DNA of 64,000 nucleotides, from assembly GCA_938003545.1 (NCBI GenBank), contig CALKXY010000033.1:1-64000 (forward strand), in the 5' to 3' direction. Position numbers and translations under genes: made by a program. Position 1 is the stretch's first letter. Each line of letters begins with the position of its first letter. Under the pieces are notes generated by a model. The model saw nothing but the letters and a program-made list of their open reading frames with translations, did not search any database and had not been told where the DNA came from. Positions 23,503 to 30,611 of the stretch are shown piece after piece. Source of the DNA: an uncultured Caulobacterales bacterium (lineage in GTDB: Bacteria > Pseudomonadota > Alphaproteobacteria > Caulobacterales > Maricaulaceae).

Positions 23503-23879
23503 GTGTTGAAACCGACATCCCTTTAGAGACCGAAATCAAAACCAAGCCGGTGGATGATATTCATCCGCTTAGCCGGAAACTCTTGTTTTTGGGTGATCCC
23601 AAGGTGAAGCGAAACTTCATTTGGTTGCCGTTGGTTGGCATGATCATCTGCATCATTCTCGGCATCTTTCACCCGCAAAAACATCCCCTGCCAGGTGAGC
23701 AATATATCCCAGGCAGCTGGGCAATTTACGGCTTTGTCGCCTATAGTTTGATCGTATTATCCGCCTCGACATTGTTCAAAATTTTGGGTCGAGATGAAGA
23801 CTATTACGGGGAGGGTGGCTTGCCTGATCCGGACTATTCGACCGATCCAATGATTACCGGGGAAGCGCATCATGATTGA
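23499..23879 (+). CDS. Small two-helix membrane protein of the antiporter operon
   Basis: The 126-residue protein has a polar N-terminus (about 1-42), two hydrophobic helices (about 43-60 and 74-94) and an acidic C-terminal tail with GRDEDYYGEGGLPDPDYSTD (about 97-116). I know no named family for it, but the EDYYGEGG-type tail is a feature I associate with small proteins in this kind of operon. It overlaps both neighbouring genes (by 4 and 8 bases), so it is very likely an accessory subunit joining the two flanking large subunits. Confidence 0.75.
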   Translation: MSVETDIPLETEIKTKPVDDIHPLSRKLLFLGDPKVKRNFIWLPLVGMIICIILGIFHPQKHPLPGEQYIPGSWAIYGFVAYSLIVLSASTLFKILGRDEDYYGEGGLPDPDYSTDPMITGEAHHD

Positions 23880-25620
23880 TCAACTTCCTATTTTGGCTGA
23901 GATTAACCCCGGCTTTTGGGTCATCCTTGCGGGCCTCATCTGCACGTTGTTGCCTGTTGGGCATGCGCGTAAAGCCTTTGTCATAGCGGCCCCGATTTTT
24001 GCGGGTCTGCTGATTTTCCAACTCCACGATGTGACGACGCCAGAAGTTTTGGGTGGCGTGCTGCAATTTGGTCCAGTTGAGTTAACAACACTTCGCATTG
24101 ATAAGCTCTCCGTCGTCTGGGGCTATTTGTTCTGCCTCGCGGGCGTCATCAACGGTATTTATGCGCTGCATGAAAAATGCCGCATTACCGATAGTTCTGC
24201 GCTGATCTATACAGGCGCAGCGATCGCAGGCGTATTGGCCGGCGATATGATTACGCTGTTCATCATGTGGGAATTGACGGCGATTTCGTCGGTGTTCTTG
24301 ATCTGGAAAGGCGGCGACCATGCCTATGCTGCGGGGGTTCGTTATCTTGCGATCCACGTGCTTTCGGGTGTTATGTTGCTGGCAGGCGCGATTTTACATG
24401 CGCAGGCCAATGGCGGTGATTTCATGTTCAATGAGATTGGCCTCACAAGTCCTGGCGGCTGGTTGATGCTCTTGGCAATGGGCATCAAGGTCGGTTTCCC
24501 CGGTCTTCATATGTGGATGCAGGACGCTTATCCCAAAGCCTCCATCACAGGCACGGTTATTCTCGCGAGTTTCACAACGAAATTCGCAATTTACGCACTC
24601 GCGCGTGGATTTGAGGGTGAGCCTATCTTGATTTGGATCGGCGCGATTATGACCTGTTTCCCAGTTTTCTTTGCTGTTGTCGAAAACGATTTGCGCCGCG
24701 TCTTGTCTTATTCGCTGAATAACCAACTTGGTTTTATGGTGTGTGGTATTGGTATCGGCGGCGCGTTGGCGATGAACGGCGTTGTTGGACAAGTCTTTGT
24801 TCACGTGATCTTTAAAGGGTTACTCTTTATGTCCATCGGCGCGGTGATGTACCGGACGGGGACAGCGAAAGCGTCCGAGCTCGGCGGCCTTTTCCGCTCT
24901 ATGCCTTACACCGCGATCTTCTGCCTGATTGGCGCAGGATCCATTGCGGCGGTTCCGCTCTTTGCGGCCTTTGTGACGAAAGCCATGATCCTTGCGGCCG
25001 CTGTGGAGGAGCATCACTATATTGCCTTCCTGATGATGTTGTTTGCCTCTGCGGGTGTGATGGAACATTCAGGTATCAAGGTTCCGCATTTCACTTTCTT
25101 CGCTCATGATAGCGGACGCCGCGTGAAAGAAGCGCCATGGAACATGTTGGCCGCAATGAGTATTGCGGGCTTCCTCTGCTTTTATTTGGCGTGGCCATTT
25201 GGCGGCTATCAGCAACTTTACGCGCTTATGCCATTCGAATTGGACAAGCCGTATCAGCCTTACACATGGGATCATGTGGTGTTCCAGATGCAGCTTTTAT
25301 TCGCAGCGATCTTCGCCTTCACATTGCTCAAGCGGTTCAAGCTCTATCCAGCAGAACGCCGCGCGGAAATCTTGGACGTGGATTGGACCTATCGGAAGAT
25401 GGGCTTGAACGTCGCGAAATGGGGCTCGGCCATGTGGGATCGCCTGGCTGTGAATACCAAACGCGTACGCACGCGATTTATCTCTAGCGCGGGTCGGCGG
25501 CTCTATCAGACGTTCTCACCCGCTGGGGCCGCGTCAGAGGCGACTCCGTCTGGTTTGGCAGCGATAATGACGGCGGGGCTTTTGTTTGTCGTGCTGCTTC
25601 TGGCTTACATTGCCAAGTAG
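23872..25620 (+). CDS. Third NuoL/MrpA-like proton-conducting subunit
   Basis: A 582-residue polytopic protein of the NuoL/MrpA/MrpD superfamily. MITLFIMWELTAISSVFLIW (about 125-144) carries the helix-5 glutamate; the mid-membrane region reads GLHMWMQDAYPKASITGTVI (about 217-236) with FTTKFAIYALARG behind it, a divergent version of the usual H-x-W-LP-A. The C-terminus has ILDVDWTYRKMG (about 504-515), like hydrogenase-4/Mbh-type antiporter subunits, then a long amphipathic stretch and a last membrane helix. It probably completes the proton path of the complex. It may take the place of the MrpA N-terminal domain. Confidence 0.87.
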   Translation: MIDQLPILAEINPGFWVILAGLICTLLPVGHARKAFVIAAPIFAGLLIFQLHDVTTPEVLGGVLQFGPVELTTLRIDKLSVVWGYLFCLAGVINGIYALHEKCRITDSSALIYTGAAIAGVLAGDMITLFIMWELTAISSVFLIWKGGDHAYAAGVRYLAIHVLSGVMLLAGAILHAQANGGDFMFNEIGLTSPGGWLMLLAMGIKVGFPGLHMWMQDAYPKASITGTVILASFTTKFAIYALARGFEGEPILIWIGAIMTCFPVFFAVVENDLRRVLSYSLNNQLGFMVCGIGIGGALAMNGVVGQVFVHVIFKGLLFMSIGAVMYRTGTAKASELGGLFRSMPYTAIFCLIGAGSIAAVPLFAAFVTKAMILAAAVEEHHYIAFLMMLFASAGVMEHSGIKVPHFTFFAHDSGRRVKEAPWNMLAAMSIAGFLCFYLAWPFGGYQQLYALMPFELDKPYQPYTWDHVVFQMQLLFAAIFAFTLLKRFKLYPAERRAEILDVDWTYRKMGLNVAKWGSAMWDRLAVNTKRVRTRFISSAGRRLYQTFSPAGAASEATPSGLAAIMTAGLLFVVLLLAYIAK

Positions 25621-26062
25621 TGAGGTAAATAACGAACCCGAGCTAACGGGTCGTTTGCTCGCGCTGACGACGCAAATCGTCAGCGCCCATGTCGGCGCGC
25701 ATAAAACGTCGCCTGATGAGATTTCGACGTTGATCGCAACCGTCCATGCGGCGCTGAGACAGGCGCAATTTGGCGTGGATGCGGCCAAGACCGACCTTAC
25801 GCCCGCCGTTCCGATCGAAGACTCCCTACGAGATGATGCGCTGGTCTGCCTTGAGGATGGTTTGGAATTCCAAAGCCTGAAACGTCATCTACGCGTGAAA
25901 TATAATCTTACGCCAGACGCCTATCGTGAAAAATGGGGTTTGCCGCGCGATTACCCGATGGTCGCGCCCGAATATGCACGGCGGCGATCCGCTTTGGCCA
26001 AACGGTCAGGGCTTGGAAAATCGGATCTGGGAAAATCGGATCTGGGGAAATCGGCAACCTGA
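25610..26062 (+). CDS. MucR/Ros-family transcriptional regulator
   Basis: The protein (about 150 residues) has the MucR N-terminal pattern LTTQIVSAHVGAHKTSPDEI and the family zinc-finger DNA-binding region VCLEDGLEFQSLKRHLRVKY followed by NLTPDAYREKWGLPRDYPMV and AKRSGLG. The first zinc ligand is Cys (VCLEDG); the position often held by a second Cys is Asp, as in other MucR proteins. MucR proteins are nucleoid-associated regulators of surface and cell-cycle genes. No ATG is available: TTG 25610, or TTG 25586, both inside the previous gene, are the candidate starts. The C-terminus is a short LGKSD repeat. Confidence 0.82.
   Translation: MPSSEVNNEPELTGRLLALTTQIVSAHVGAHKTSPDEISTLIATVHAALRQAQFGVDAAKTDLTPAVPIEDSLRDDALVCLEDGLEFQSLKRHLRVKYNLTPDAYREKWGLPRDYPMVAPEYARRRSALAKRSGLGKSDLGKSDLGKSAT
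26015..26054 (+). repeat. 15-bp tandem repeat at the mucR 3' end
   Basis: GGAAAATCGGATCTG occurs at 26015-26029 and again exactly at 26030-26044, with a third, partial copy (GGGAAATCGG) behind it. It encodes the pentapeptide LGKSD in tandem at the C-terminus of the MucR protein. A unit of 15 bases keeps the frame, so copy number could vary between strains. Confidence 0.85.
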
Positions 26063-26146
26063 CCAGGTTCAATCCGCCTTTAGGCCGAACAAAATCCGCA
26101 TCTTAGACGCCCTATATCCGCGCAATTTATGACGTGAATTATAGTT

Positions 26147-26162
26147 GAATCGGACCCGATTC
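26147..26162 (+). other. Short hairpin between mucR and the PAS_5 gene
   Basis: GAATCG (26147-26152) and CGATTC (26157-26162) pair around a 4-base loop. A CCCTTTTTTACC tract begins about 10 bases later, too far for a standard intrinsic terminator. The remaining 255-base gap (26063-26317) has no gene and should contain the promoter of the PAS_5 gene. Confidence 0.3.
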
Positions 26163-26317
26163 GGAAATTAACCCTTTTTTACCGTTTTGCAGCTTAATAT
26201 GGTTAACAAAGTCTTGATGATCTGACTCCCGCGCCTCCATACCCGATCCAAGGGGAACGTTCTGGGGGACAGGTCGTTCGTTGTGCTGGGACACCATTCG
26301 GCGGAGATAGAGGTTAC

Positions 26318-26845
26318 ATGTTATCGGGGAACGCTTTGCGGCATCAGATTATCCTGCCGCAACAACAAGAATTCTATGATTATTGGCGCAGTAAATGTCG
26401 GGCGGGCAGTTTTCCTGCGCGCACGGATATTCTGCCTGAAGAAATCCGCGAACACCTGCCCATGACAACGATTATGGAGCGTGTCGAAGGCCCCAAAACA
26501 GCGGATGGACAAAGCCGTAACCGTTTCCGTCACCGCTTGGCGGGGACTGGATATTGGAACCTCTATGACATGGAAATTCAGGGCAAACATGTCGATGAGT
26601 TGCCTATCGGATGCCGCGTCGATTATTGGCAACGTGTGCTGGATCAGGTCATTGAAACGCGCAAACCCTATGTGGGTGTAACGCGGCCAAATACGCCGAA
26701 TGGCTCACATATGGCGCAGTTTTGGGTGCGTCTTCCGCTGTCGGATAATGGCACGGATATCAATATGATCCTTGGCTTTGACCACCTCGTTAAAATGAGC
26801 GATGTGCCCGCGATGAAACCGGTCCAAGAGAAAGTGTACGCTTAA
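26318..26845 (+). CDS. PAS_5-family (DUF1457) PAS domain protein
   Basis: A 175-residue soluble protein consisting of one PAS-like domain of the alphaproteobacterial PAS_5 type. The characteristic opening is FYDYWRSKCRAGSFPARTDI (about 19-38; relatives have W-xx-R-G-xx-P-R-xDI), followed by FRHRLAGTGYWNLYDMEIQG (about 69-88), HVDELPIG and the strand HMAQFWVRLPLSDNGTDINM. It has no output domain, so it must act through a partner. In Caulobacter-related bacteria such proteins have been linked to motility and stress control. It is monocistronic, between mucR and the isochorismatase-fold gene. Confidence 0.82.
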   Translation: MLSGNALRHQIILPQQQEFYDYWRSKCRAGSFPARTDILPEEIREHLPMTTIMERVEGPKTADGQSRNRFRHRLAGTGYWNLYDMEIQGKHVDELPIGCRVDYWQRVLDQVIETRKPYVGVTRPNTPNGSHMAQFWVRLPLSDNGTDINMILGFDHLVKMSDVPAMKPVQEKVYA

Positions 26846-26887
26846 GGTTTTGGGCCTCACGTAGTTTATTCAACATGAAGGCGGTTG

Positions 26888-27454
26888 ATGGTGGAAAAGA
26901 CAAAGCAACCTACGCCTCTCGTTATTCTGGACGTTCAAGAGGCAATCGATCAGCCTGTTTGGGATGGAAAAAACAATCCTGACTATTTGAATTCGATCTT
27001 GCGTCTTCAAAGCCATTGGCGTGACAGAAAATGGCCCATTATTTATATCAAGCATGACGAGGCTAATCCCGCGTCCACCTATCATAACTTCGGTCCGTGG
27101 AATGGGATCAAAACAGAAATCGCGCCCGCTGCCGATGATATTGTCATATCAAAAACGCAAAATTGCGCTTTCATTGGGACGGGTTTTGATCGCGCTTTAA
27201 AGGATTTTAAGGCGGATGGTTTTGTCTTGGTCGGTGTCGTTATTCACAACAGTATGGATGCAACAGTGCGTGCAGGCAAAGCTCTGGGGTATAAAATATG
27301 TTTGCCAATGGACGCGACTACTGCCGTCCCTGTCACGGGCATAAGCGGGCGGGCATGGGCCGCTGCAGATGCTTTTGATCTGACCTTGGGGATATTGGAC
27401 GGCGAATATGCGCAGGTCATGACATCCGATGCTGTAATGGCCCGTTTCACCTGA
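26888..27454 (+). CDS. Isochorismatase-fold cysteine-hydrolase family protein with altered nucleophile
   Basis: The 188-residue protein has the alpha/beta fold of nicotinamidase/isochorismatase enzymes. The catalytic aspartate is in VILDVQEAI (Asp15) and the lysine in IVISKTQNCAF (Lys89). At the position of the nucleophilic cysteine, where active relatives read TNxCVEATxR or SNCVEATVR, this protein has HNSMDATVR, so the residue appears to be Ser122. PhzD/EntB-type isochorismatases also lack the cysteine, but their surroundings differ. It may use another chemistry or be inactive. ATG 26888 follows AAGGCGG and is preferred to the adjacent TTG. No operon partner is seen. Confidence 0.85.
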   Translation: MVEKTKQPTPLVILDVQEAIDQPVWDGKNNPDYLNSILRLQSHWRDRKWPIIYIKHDEANPASTYHNFGPWNGIKTEIAPAADDIVISKTQNCAFIGTGFDRALKDFKADGFVLVGVVIHNSMDATVRAGKALGYKICLPMDATTAVPVTGISGRAWAAADAFDLTLGILDGEYAQVMTSDAVMARFT

Positions 27455-27524
27455 CGCGTATAGATGTTTGAAAGTTTAAAACCTTGCGTTTCCGCCCTGC
27501 ATTAAAGTCGTAGACACAAACTTA

Positions 27525-27536
27525 ATCCTTGGTTTT
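27525..27536 (+). promoter_or_regulatory. ATCCTTGGTTTT site upstream of the GafY-like gene
   Basis: This 12-base sequence recurs exactly at 28847-28858 upstream of the GTA gene g1. It lies in the 277-base gene-free region before the DnaA-like gene. This placement suggests a shared regulator, perhaps autoregulation; closely related 8-mers also occur in coding DNA (about 26770, 31047), so the link is tentative. The same gap also has TTGACT near 27645 and TATAAT near 27675, not at standard spacing. Confidence 0.35.
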
Positions 27537-27731
27537 GAGGCTTTTTTCGAAACATTCGTAAATTTTATTTTTCAATAGGTCTTTGAAAAATTTGTCCCTG
27601 ATTCAATCCTTTAACCAGCGTGAGAACGTAAGGTGAACATAAATCATTGACTCATTTAAAGGTTAATATAGGAATATAATCCTTGTATTGGGACGGGCGC
27701 ATATATTGATCGTCCACACCAGGAGGATCTT

Positions 27732-28079
27732 ATGACCACACGCAATGCTCACCCCGATGATTTCGCTTTTGCGAGGCTGACTGTCACGGCGGCAGCTTTA
27801 GAATTCGGCCAGCCCGATTTATCTTTAGACATTGAAAAGCGCGGCAAAGGCGCAAAAGATTCAATCTTTGTTCGGCAAGTCGCCATGTACTTGCTTCAAA
27901 CCGTTTTTGACCTGAGCCTCGCGCGGACCGCCGAGGTTTTTGGTCGTCATTATTCCACGATTTCTCACGCTTTGCGCGTTGTCGAGGAAAGCCGCGATGA
28001 CGCCGTTTTTAATCGTAAATTGATGAAGACCGAAGACTTTCTCTCCGAGAGCCTGACGACATTCCGGGCCGCCGCATGA
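27732..28079 (+). CDS. DnaA domain IV-like DNA-binding protein, candidate GafY (GTA activator)
   Basis: A 115-residue protein with a DnaA C-terminal-type helix-turn-helix: VRQVAMYLLQTVFDLSLART (about 55-74), then AEVFGRHYSTISHALRVVEE (about 75-94), the recognition helix region. It has no AAA+ ATPase domain, so it is not a replication initiator. The GTA activator GafA of Rhodobacter has an N-terminal DnaA-like domain, and in Caulobacter the same activity is split into GafY and GafZ. The 4-base overlap with the DUF6456 gene and the location right before the GTA cluster support a GafY role; this is inference from architecture. A good AGGAGG precedes the ATG. Confidence 0.72.
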   Translation: MTTRNAHPDDFAFARLTVTAAALEFGQPDLSLDIEKRGKGAKDSIFVRQVAMYLLQTVFDLSLARTAEVFGRHYSTISHALRVVEESRDDAVFNRKLMKTEDFLSESLTTFRAAA

Positions 28080-28825
28080 CCCAGACGTCGCAAGAGATGG
28101 AAATGACCCGCATTGTGCGGGATATTCACGCGGTGGACGGATTAATCGCGGCACAGGCGCATGGCGCGGACCGCCCTGTCTTCCCCCGTCGAGACAAACG
28201 TAAACGCCCCGTCATTTGGCTAGAGCCAGCAGGTTTTAACTGGCTCTCACGTCAAAAAATGCTTCAAGCCTTTGCGAGCGGTTTTGTGCTGAAAGAGGCC
28301 GTAGTTGACCGTCTATCGCGGGGCGAGAGCGCATTGTGCGACATCCGCAACATGTATACGCCAGGACAGCATAAGGGAGCGAGCAACGTGCGTTCCACGC
28401 CATTGGATCGTTTGGCGCGTCTTCGCGGGTGCGAAAAATACGGCCGTTTGCTTAGTGCAGCCGAAGTCGAAGCGGGACACGCCCTTGCGCGGGATTACCA
28501 CCGTGCAGGGGAGGGACAAATCGCGACGCAAGATTTCACATGTAGCGGCGTGCAAGGCGGCGACAGGCACGGCGCGGCGGAACGTGCCATGCTCTCTCGG
28601 ATTACGGCCTCAACGCGTTTGCGGGCCGCACGGGAAATTCTGGGAGCGGATTTGGCACCTGGGGTTATTGCGCTGTGTTGCCGTGATGAATCCCTAGAGC
28701 GGGTTGAGCGCGCGCAGCGTTGGGCGCGTGGCTCGGGCAAACAGATTGTGAAACTCGGACTCGCGCGATTAGTCACCCTATACGGCACTGAAGCCGGCGT
28801 GCGTCCGCGTATGAAACAGGATTAA
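28076..28825 (+). CDS. DUF6456 protein, candidate GafZ (GTA activator / antitermination partner)
   Basis: A 249-residue basic soluble protein. The first half has a helical DNA-binding-like region (WLSRQKMLQAFASGFVLKEA, about 57-76). The second half has the DUF6456 pattern: TPLDRLARLRG (about 109-119), LLSAAEVEAGHALARDYHRA (about 124-143), and an HTH-like end LGADLAPGVIALCCRDESLE with RWARGSGKQIVKLGLARLV. DUF6456 is, to my knowledge, the annotation carried by GafA-type proteins, whose C-terminal part contacts RNA polymerase. The gene overlaps the DnaA-like gene by ATGA, and the GTA gene g1 starts 79 bases after its stop. Confidence 0.72.
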   Translation: MTQTSQEMEMTRIVRDIHAVDGLIAAQAHGADRPVFPRRDKRKRPVIWLEPAGFNWLSRQKMLQAFASGFVLKEAVVDRLSRGESALCDIRNMYTPGQHKGASNVRSTPLDRLARLRGCEKYGRLLSAAEVEAGHALARDYHRAGEGQIATQDFTCSGVQGGDRHGAAERAMLSRITASTRLRAAREILGADLAPGVIALCCRDESLERVERAQRWARGSGKQIVKLGLARLVTLYGTEAGVRPRMKQD

Positions 28826-28845
28826 TCCGCGTCTTTCGGCACTAC

Positions 28846-28876
28846 GATCCTTGGTTTTTAAAAACATGATCCTTGG
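28846..28876 (+). promoter_or_regulatory. Direct repeat GATCCTTGG x2 before GTA g1
   Basis: GATCCTTGG occurs at 28846-28854 and 28868-28876, start to start 22 bases, close to two helical turns, so a dimeric protein could bind both on one DNA face. The first copy is part of the 12-mer shared with the region upstream of the GafY-like gene. It is a candidate activator site at the GTA promoter. Confidence 0.45.
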
Positions 28877-28879
28877 GTC

Positions 28880-28912
28880 TCTGTCATGGGGGTAAATTAC
28901 CTTCATGACAGA
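28880..28912 (+). promoter_or_regulatory. 33-bp hyphenated palindrome across the GTA g1 start codon
   Basis: TCTGTCATG (28880-28888) mirrors CATGACAGA (28904-28912), and GGTAA (28891-28895) mirrors TTACC (28897-28901) around a central A; the two remaining positions are G-T, which pair in RNA. The ATG of g1 (28905-28907) sits in the right arm and the only G-rich ribosome binding candidate (28888-28892) in the left arm. In RNA the helix would hide both; in DNA it could be an operator. Confidence 0.65.
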
Positions 28913-29207
28913 TATACTCAAAACCAAACTCGCCAATCTTGATCGTGCAGATACTGCGCTTCAGGATAAATTAAATCACCTTTCGGGTGGCTCCAAAGAC
29001 ATCGATGATGCACCAGAAAAATGGGCGCGGGCCATCTCCACCCTGATGAAGGCAATGGATGACATCGCGGCGCGGCGCGAAAAAATAAACGCCAAGATCG
29101 CCGCCCAAACCCATACCCGTTACGAAGACATGCCGCCCCCAACCCCCGAAGATGAAGCCCGTTTCAATGACCGATTTAGAAAACTTATCCGTTCGCTCGA
29201 GAACTAA
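28905..29207 (+). CDS. GTA gene g1, small terminase subunit (TerS)
   Basis: The 100-residue protein is largely helical and charged: a coiled-coil start (LANLDRADTALQDKLNHLSG), WARAISTLMKAMDDIAARRE in the middle, and the conserved GTA tail RYEDMPPPTPEDEARFNDRF (about 73-92) with LIRSLE. In RcGTA this gene was shown to be a non-canonical small terminase that binds DNA weakly and hands it to TerL, in line with non-specific packaging. The start codon lies in a palindrome (28880-28912). The 3' end overlaps the terminase large subunit gene. Confidence 0.82.
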   Translation: MTDILKTKLANLDRADTALQDKLNHLSGGSKDIDDAPEKWARAISTLMKAMDDIAARREKINAKIAAQTHTRYEDMPPPTPEDEARFNDRFRKLIRSLEN

Positions 29208-30468
29208 AAGTGAAATGGAAGAGCTTTGGAAAAAGCTGAAAGGCTGGGACCGCGAGCGGTTCTTGAGCCTTTGGTCTTTCTGGGCGTCAGAGACGCAACA
29301 AATGCCACTAGGCAATTGGCTGATCTGGTTGATCCTCGGCGGGCGCGGCGCAGGTAAAACGCGGACAGGCGCAGAATGGATCGCGCAGCAAGTCCGCGAT
29401 GGCGCGCGTAACATCGCGCTGGTCGGGCCAACATTCTCCGAAGCCTGCGAAGTTATGCTCTATGGCGAAAGTGGATTGCTGAACATTGGTCACCCTGCAG
29501 AGCGCCCGAAATATATCGCGTCGCGCCGACGGCTCGAATGGCCCAATGGGGCGGTTGGACATGTCTATTCTGCGCATGATCCAGACGGCTTACGCGGCGG
29601 ACAATTTGATGCGGCGTGGGCCGATGAATTTTGCGCCTGGGCCTATCCCGATGACACATTATCCAATTTGCGACTGGCGCTGCGTTTGGGGGATGCGCCG
29701 CGATTGGTTGTCACAACAACGCCGCGTCCCTCCACTGCGCTGCTGACGTTAAAATCCGCGCCCGGTGTGGTCACGCACCAGATGCGGACTCGCGATAATG
29801 CGCATCATCTTGCGCCGGGATATATGGACGCAATGGAGGCGCGCTATGGTGGCTCGCCGTTGGGACAACAGGAATTGGAAGGCGAAATCCTCACCGAACT
29901 CCCCGGCGCGCTGTGGTCGCTGGCCACGATTGCGAAACAACGGCAGGCGGAAACGCCAGAGCTGGACCGCATTGTCATCGCGATTGATCCGCCTGCGACC
30001 TCTGGCCCAAAAGCCGATGCTTGCGGATTAATCGTGGCGGGTGTGGCGGGCGATGCGGCCTATGTACTGGAAGACGCGACCCTGCGACACGCGCCGCCCG
30101 AAATGTGGGCCGAACGCGCGGTGAAACTCTTCCGCGACTATGCCGCTGATTGCGTCATTGCGGAAGGGAACCAAGGCGGCGAAATGGTCGAAGCCGTGCT
30201 GCGCCAAGTCGACCCGAACCTGCCCATCCGCCGCGTCCACGCCCGCCGCAGCAAACAAACGCGTGCCGAACCCATCGCGCATCTCTATACGCGCGGACGG
30301 GTTTTCCACGTTGGACGGTTTGATCTACTGGAATCGCAAATGTGCCAAATGGGCGCGCAAGGCAGGCTAGGGTCTAGCACATCGCCAGACCGCGTAGATG
30401 CCCTAGTCTGGGCCGTGCATGCCCTGTTGATGAAGGAAGGGAACGTACCGAGGGTGAGGTGCGTTTAG
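29167..30468 (+). CDS. GTA gene g2, large terminase subunit (TerL)
   Basis: A 433-residue DNA-packaging motor with an N-terminal ATPase: Walker A GGRGAGKT (about 58-65), Walker B with catalytic acid in FDAAWADEFCAWAYPDD (about 146-162), and VVTTTPRP (motif III, about 181-188). The C-terminal RNase H-like nuclease starts near IVIAIDPPAT (about 268), with IAEGNQGGEMV and SSTSPDRVDALVWAVHALL providing further acidic residues. This set is typical for GTA/HK97-like TerL. Starts at 29152, 29167 and 29215 are possible; 29167 is given because it has a GAAGATGAAG purine tract upstream and overlaps g1 by only 41 bases. The C-terminus is followed by the insertion rather than by the portal gene. Confidence 0.92.
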   Translation: MTDLENLSVRSRTKSEMEELWKKLKGWDRERFLSLWSFWASETQQMPLGNWLIWLILGGRGAGKTRTGAEWIAQQVRDGARNIALVGPTFSEACEVMLYGESGLLNIGHPAERPKYIASRRRLEWPNGAVGHVYSAHDPDGLRGGQFDAAWADEFCAWAYPDDTLSNLRLALRLGDAPRLVVTTTPRPSTALLTLKSAPGVVTHQMRTRDNAHHLAPGYMDAMEARYGGSPLGQQELEGEILTELPGALWSLATIAKQRQAETPELDRIVIAIDPPATSGPKADACGLIVAGVAGDAAYVLEDATLRHAPPEMWAERAVKLFRDYAADCVIAEGNQGGEMVEAVLRQVDPNLPIRRVHARRSKQTRAEPIAHLYTRGRVFHVGRFDLLESQMCQMGAQGRLGSSTSPDRVDALVWAVHALLMKEGNVPRVRCV

Positions 30469-30611
30469 GGCGGTGAATTGGTGGCTTAGCGAATGGCAAA
30501 TAGTCTCTGATGGCGGACGTTGGTTCAGTGTCTTACGTTAGGCTGCGATTTTAAGCCGCTCTATTTTAGGCTGCTTAGGTCAAAAAGCGGACATTATGTT
30601 TAACAGATTGG

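Noticed and set aside
27650-27665. CtrA-type TTAA-N7-TTAA box upstream of the GafY-like gene
   Set aside because: The TTAA pair is only 3 bases apart; it does not fit the 7-base spacing.
27640-27680. Sigma70 promoter TTGACT ... TATAAT before the GafY-like gene
   Set aside because: The spacing between the two boxes is about 22 bases, too long for a standard promoter, so no promoter is called.
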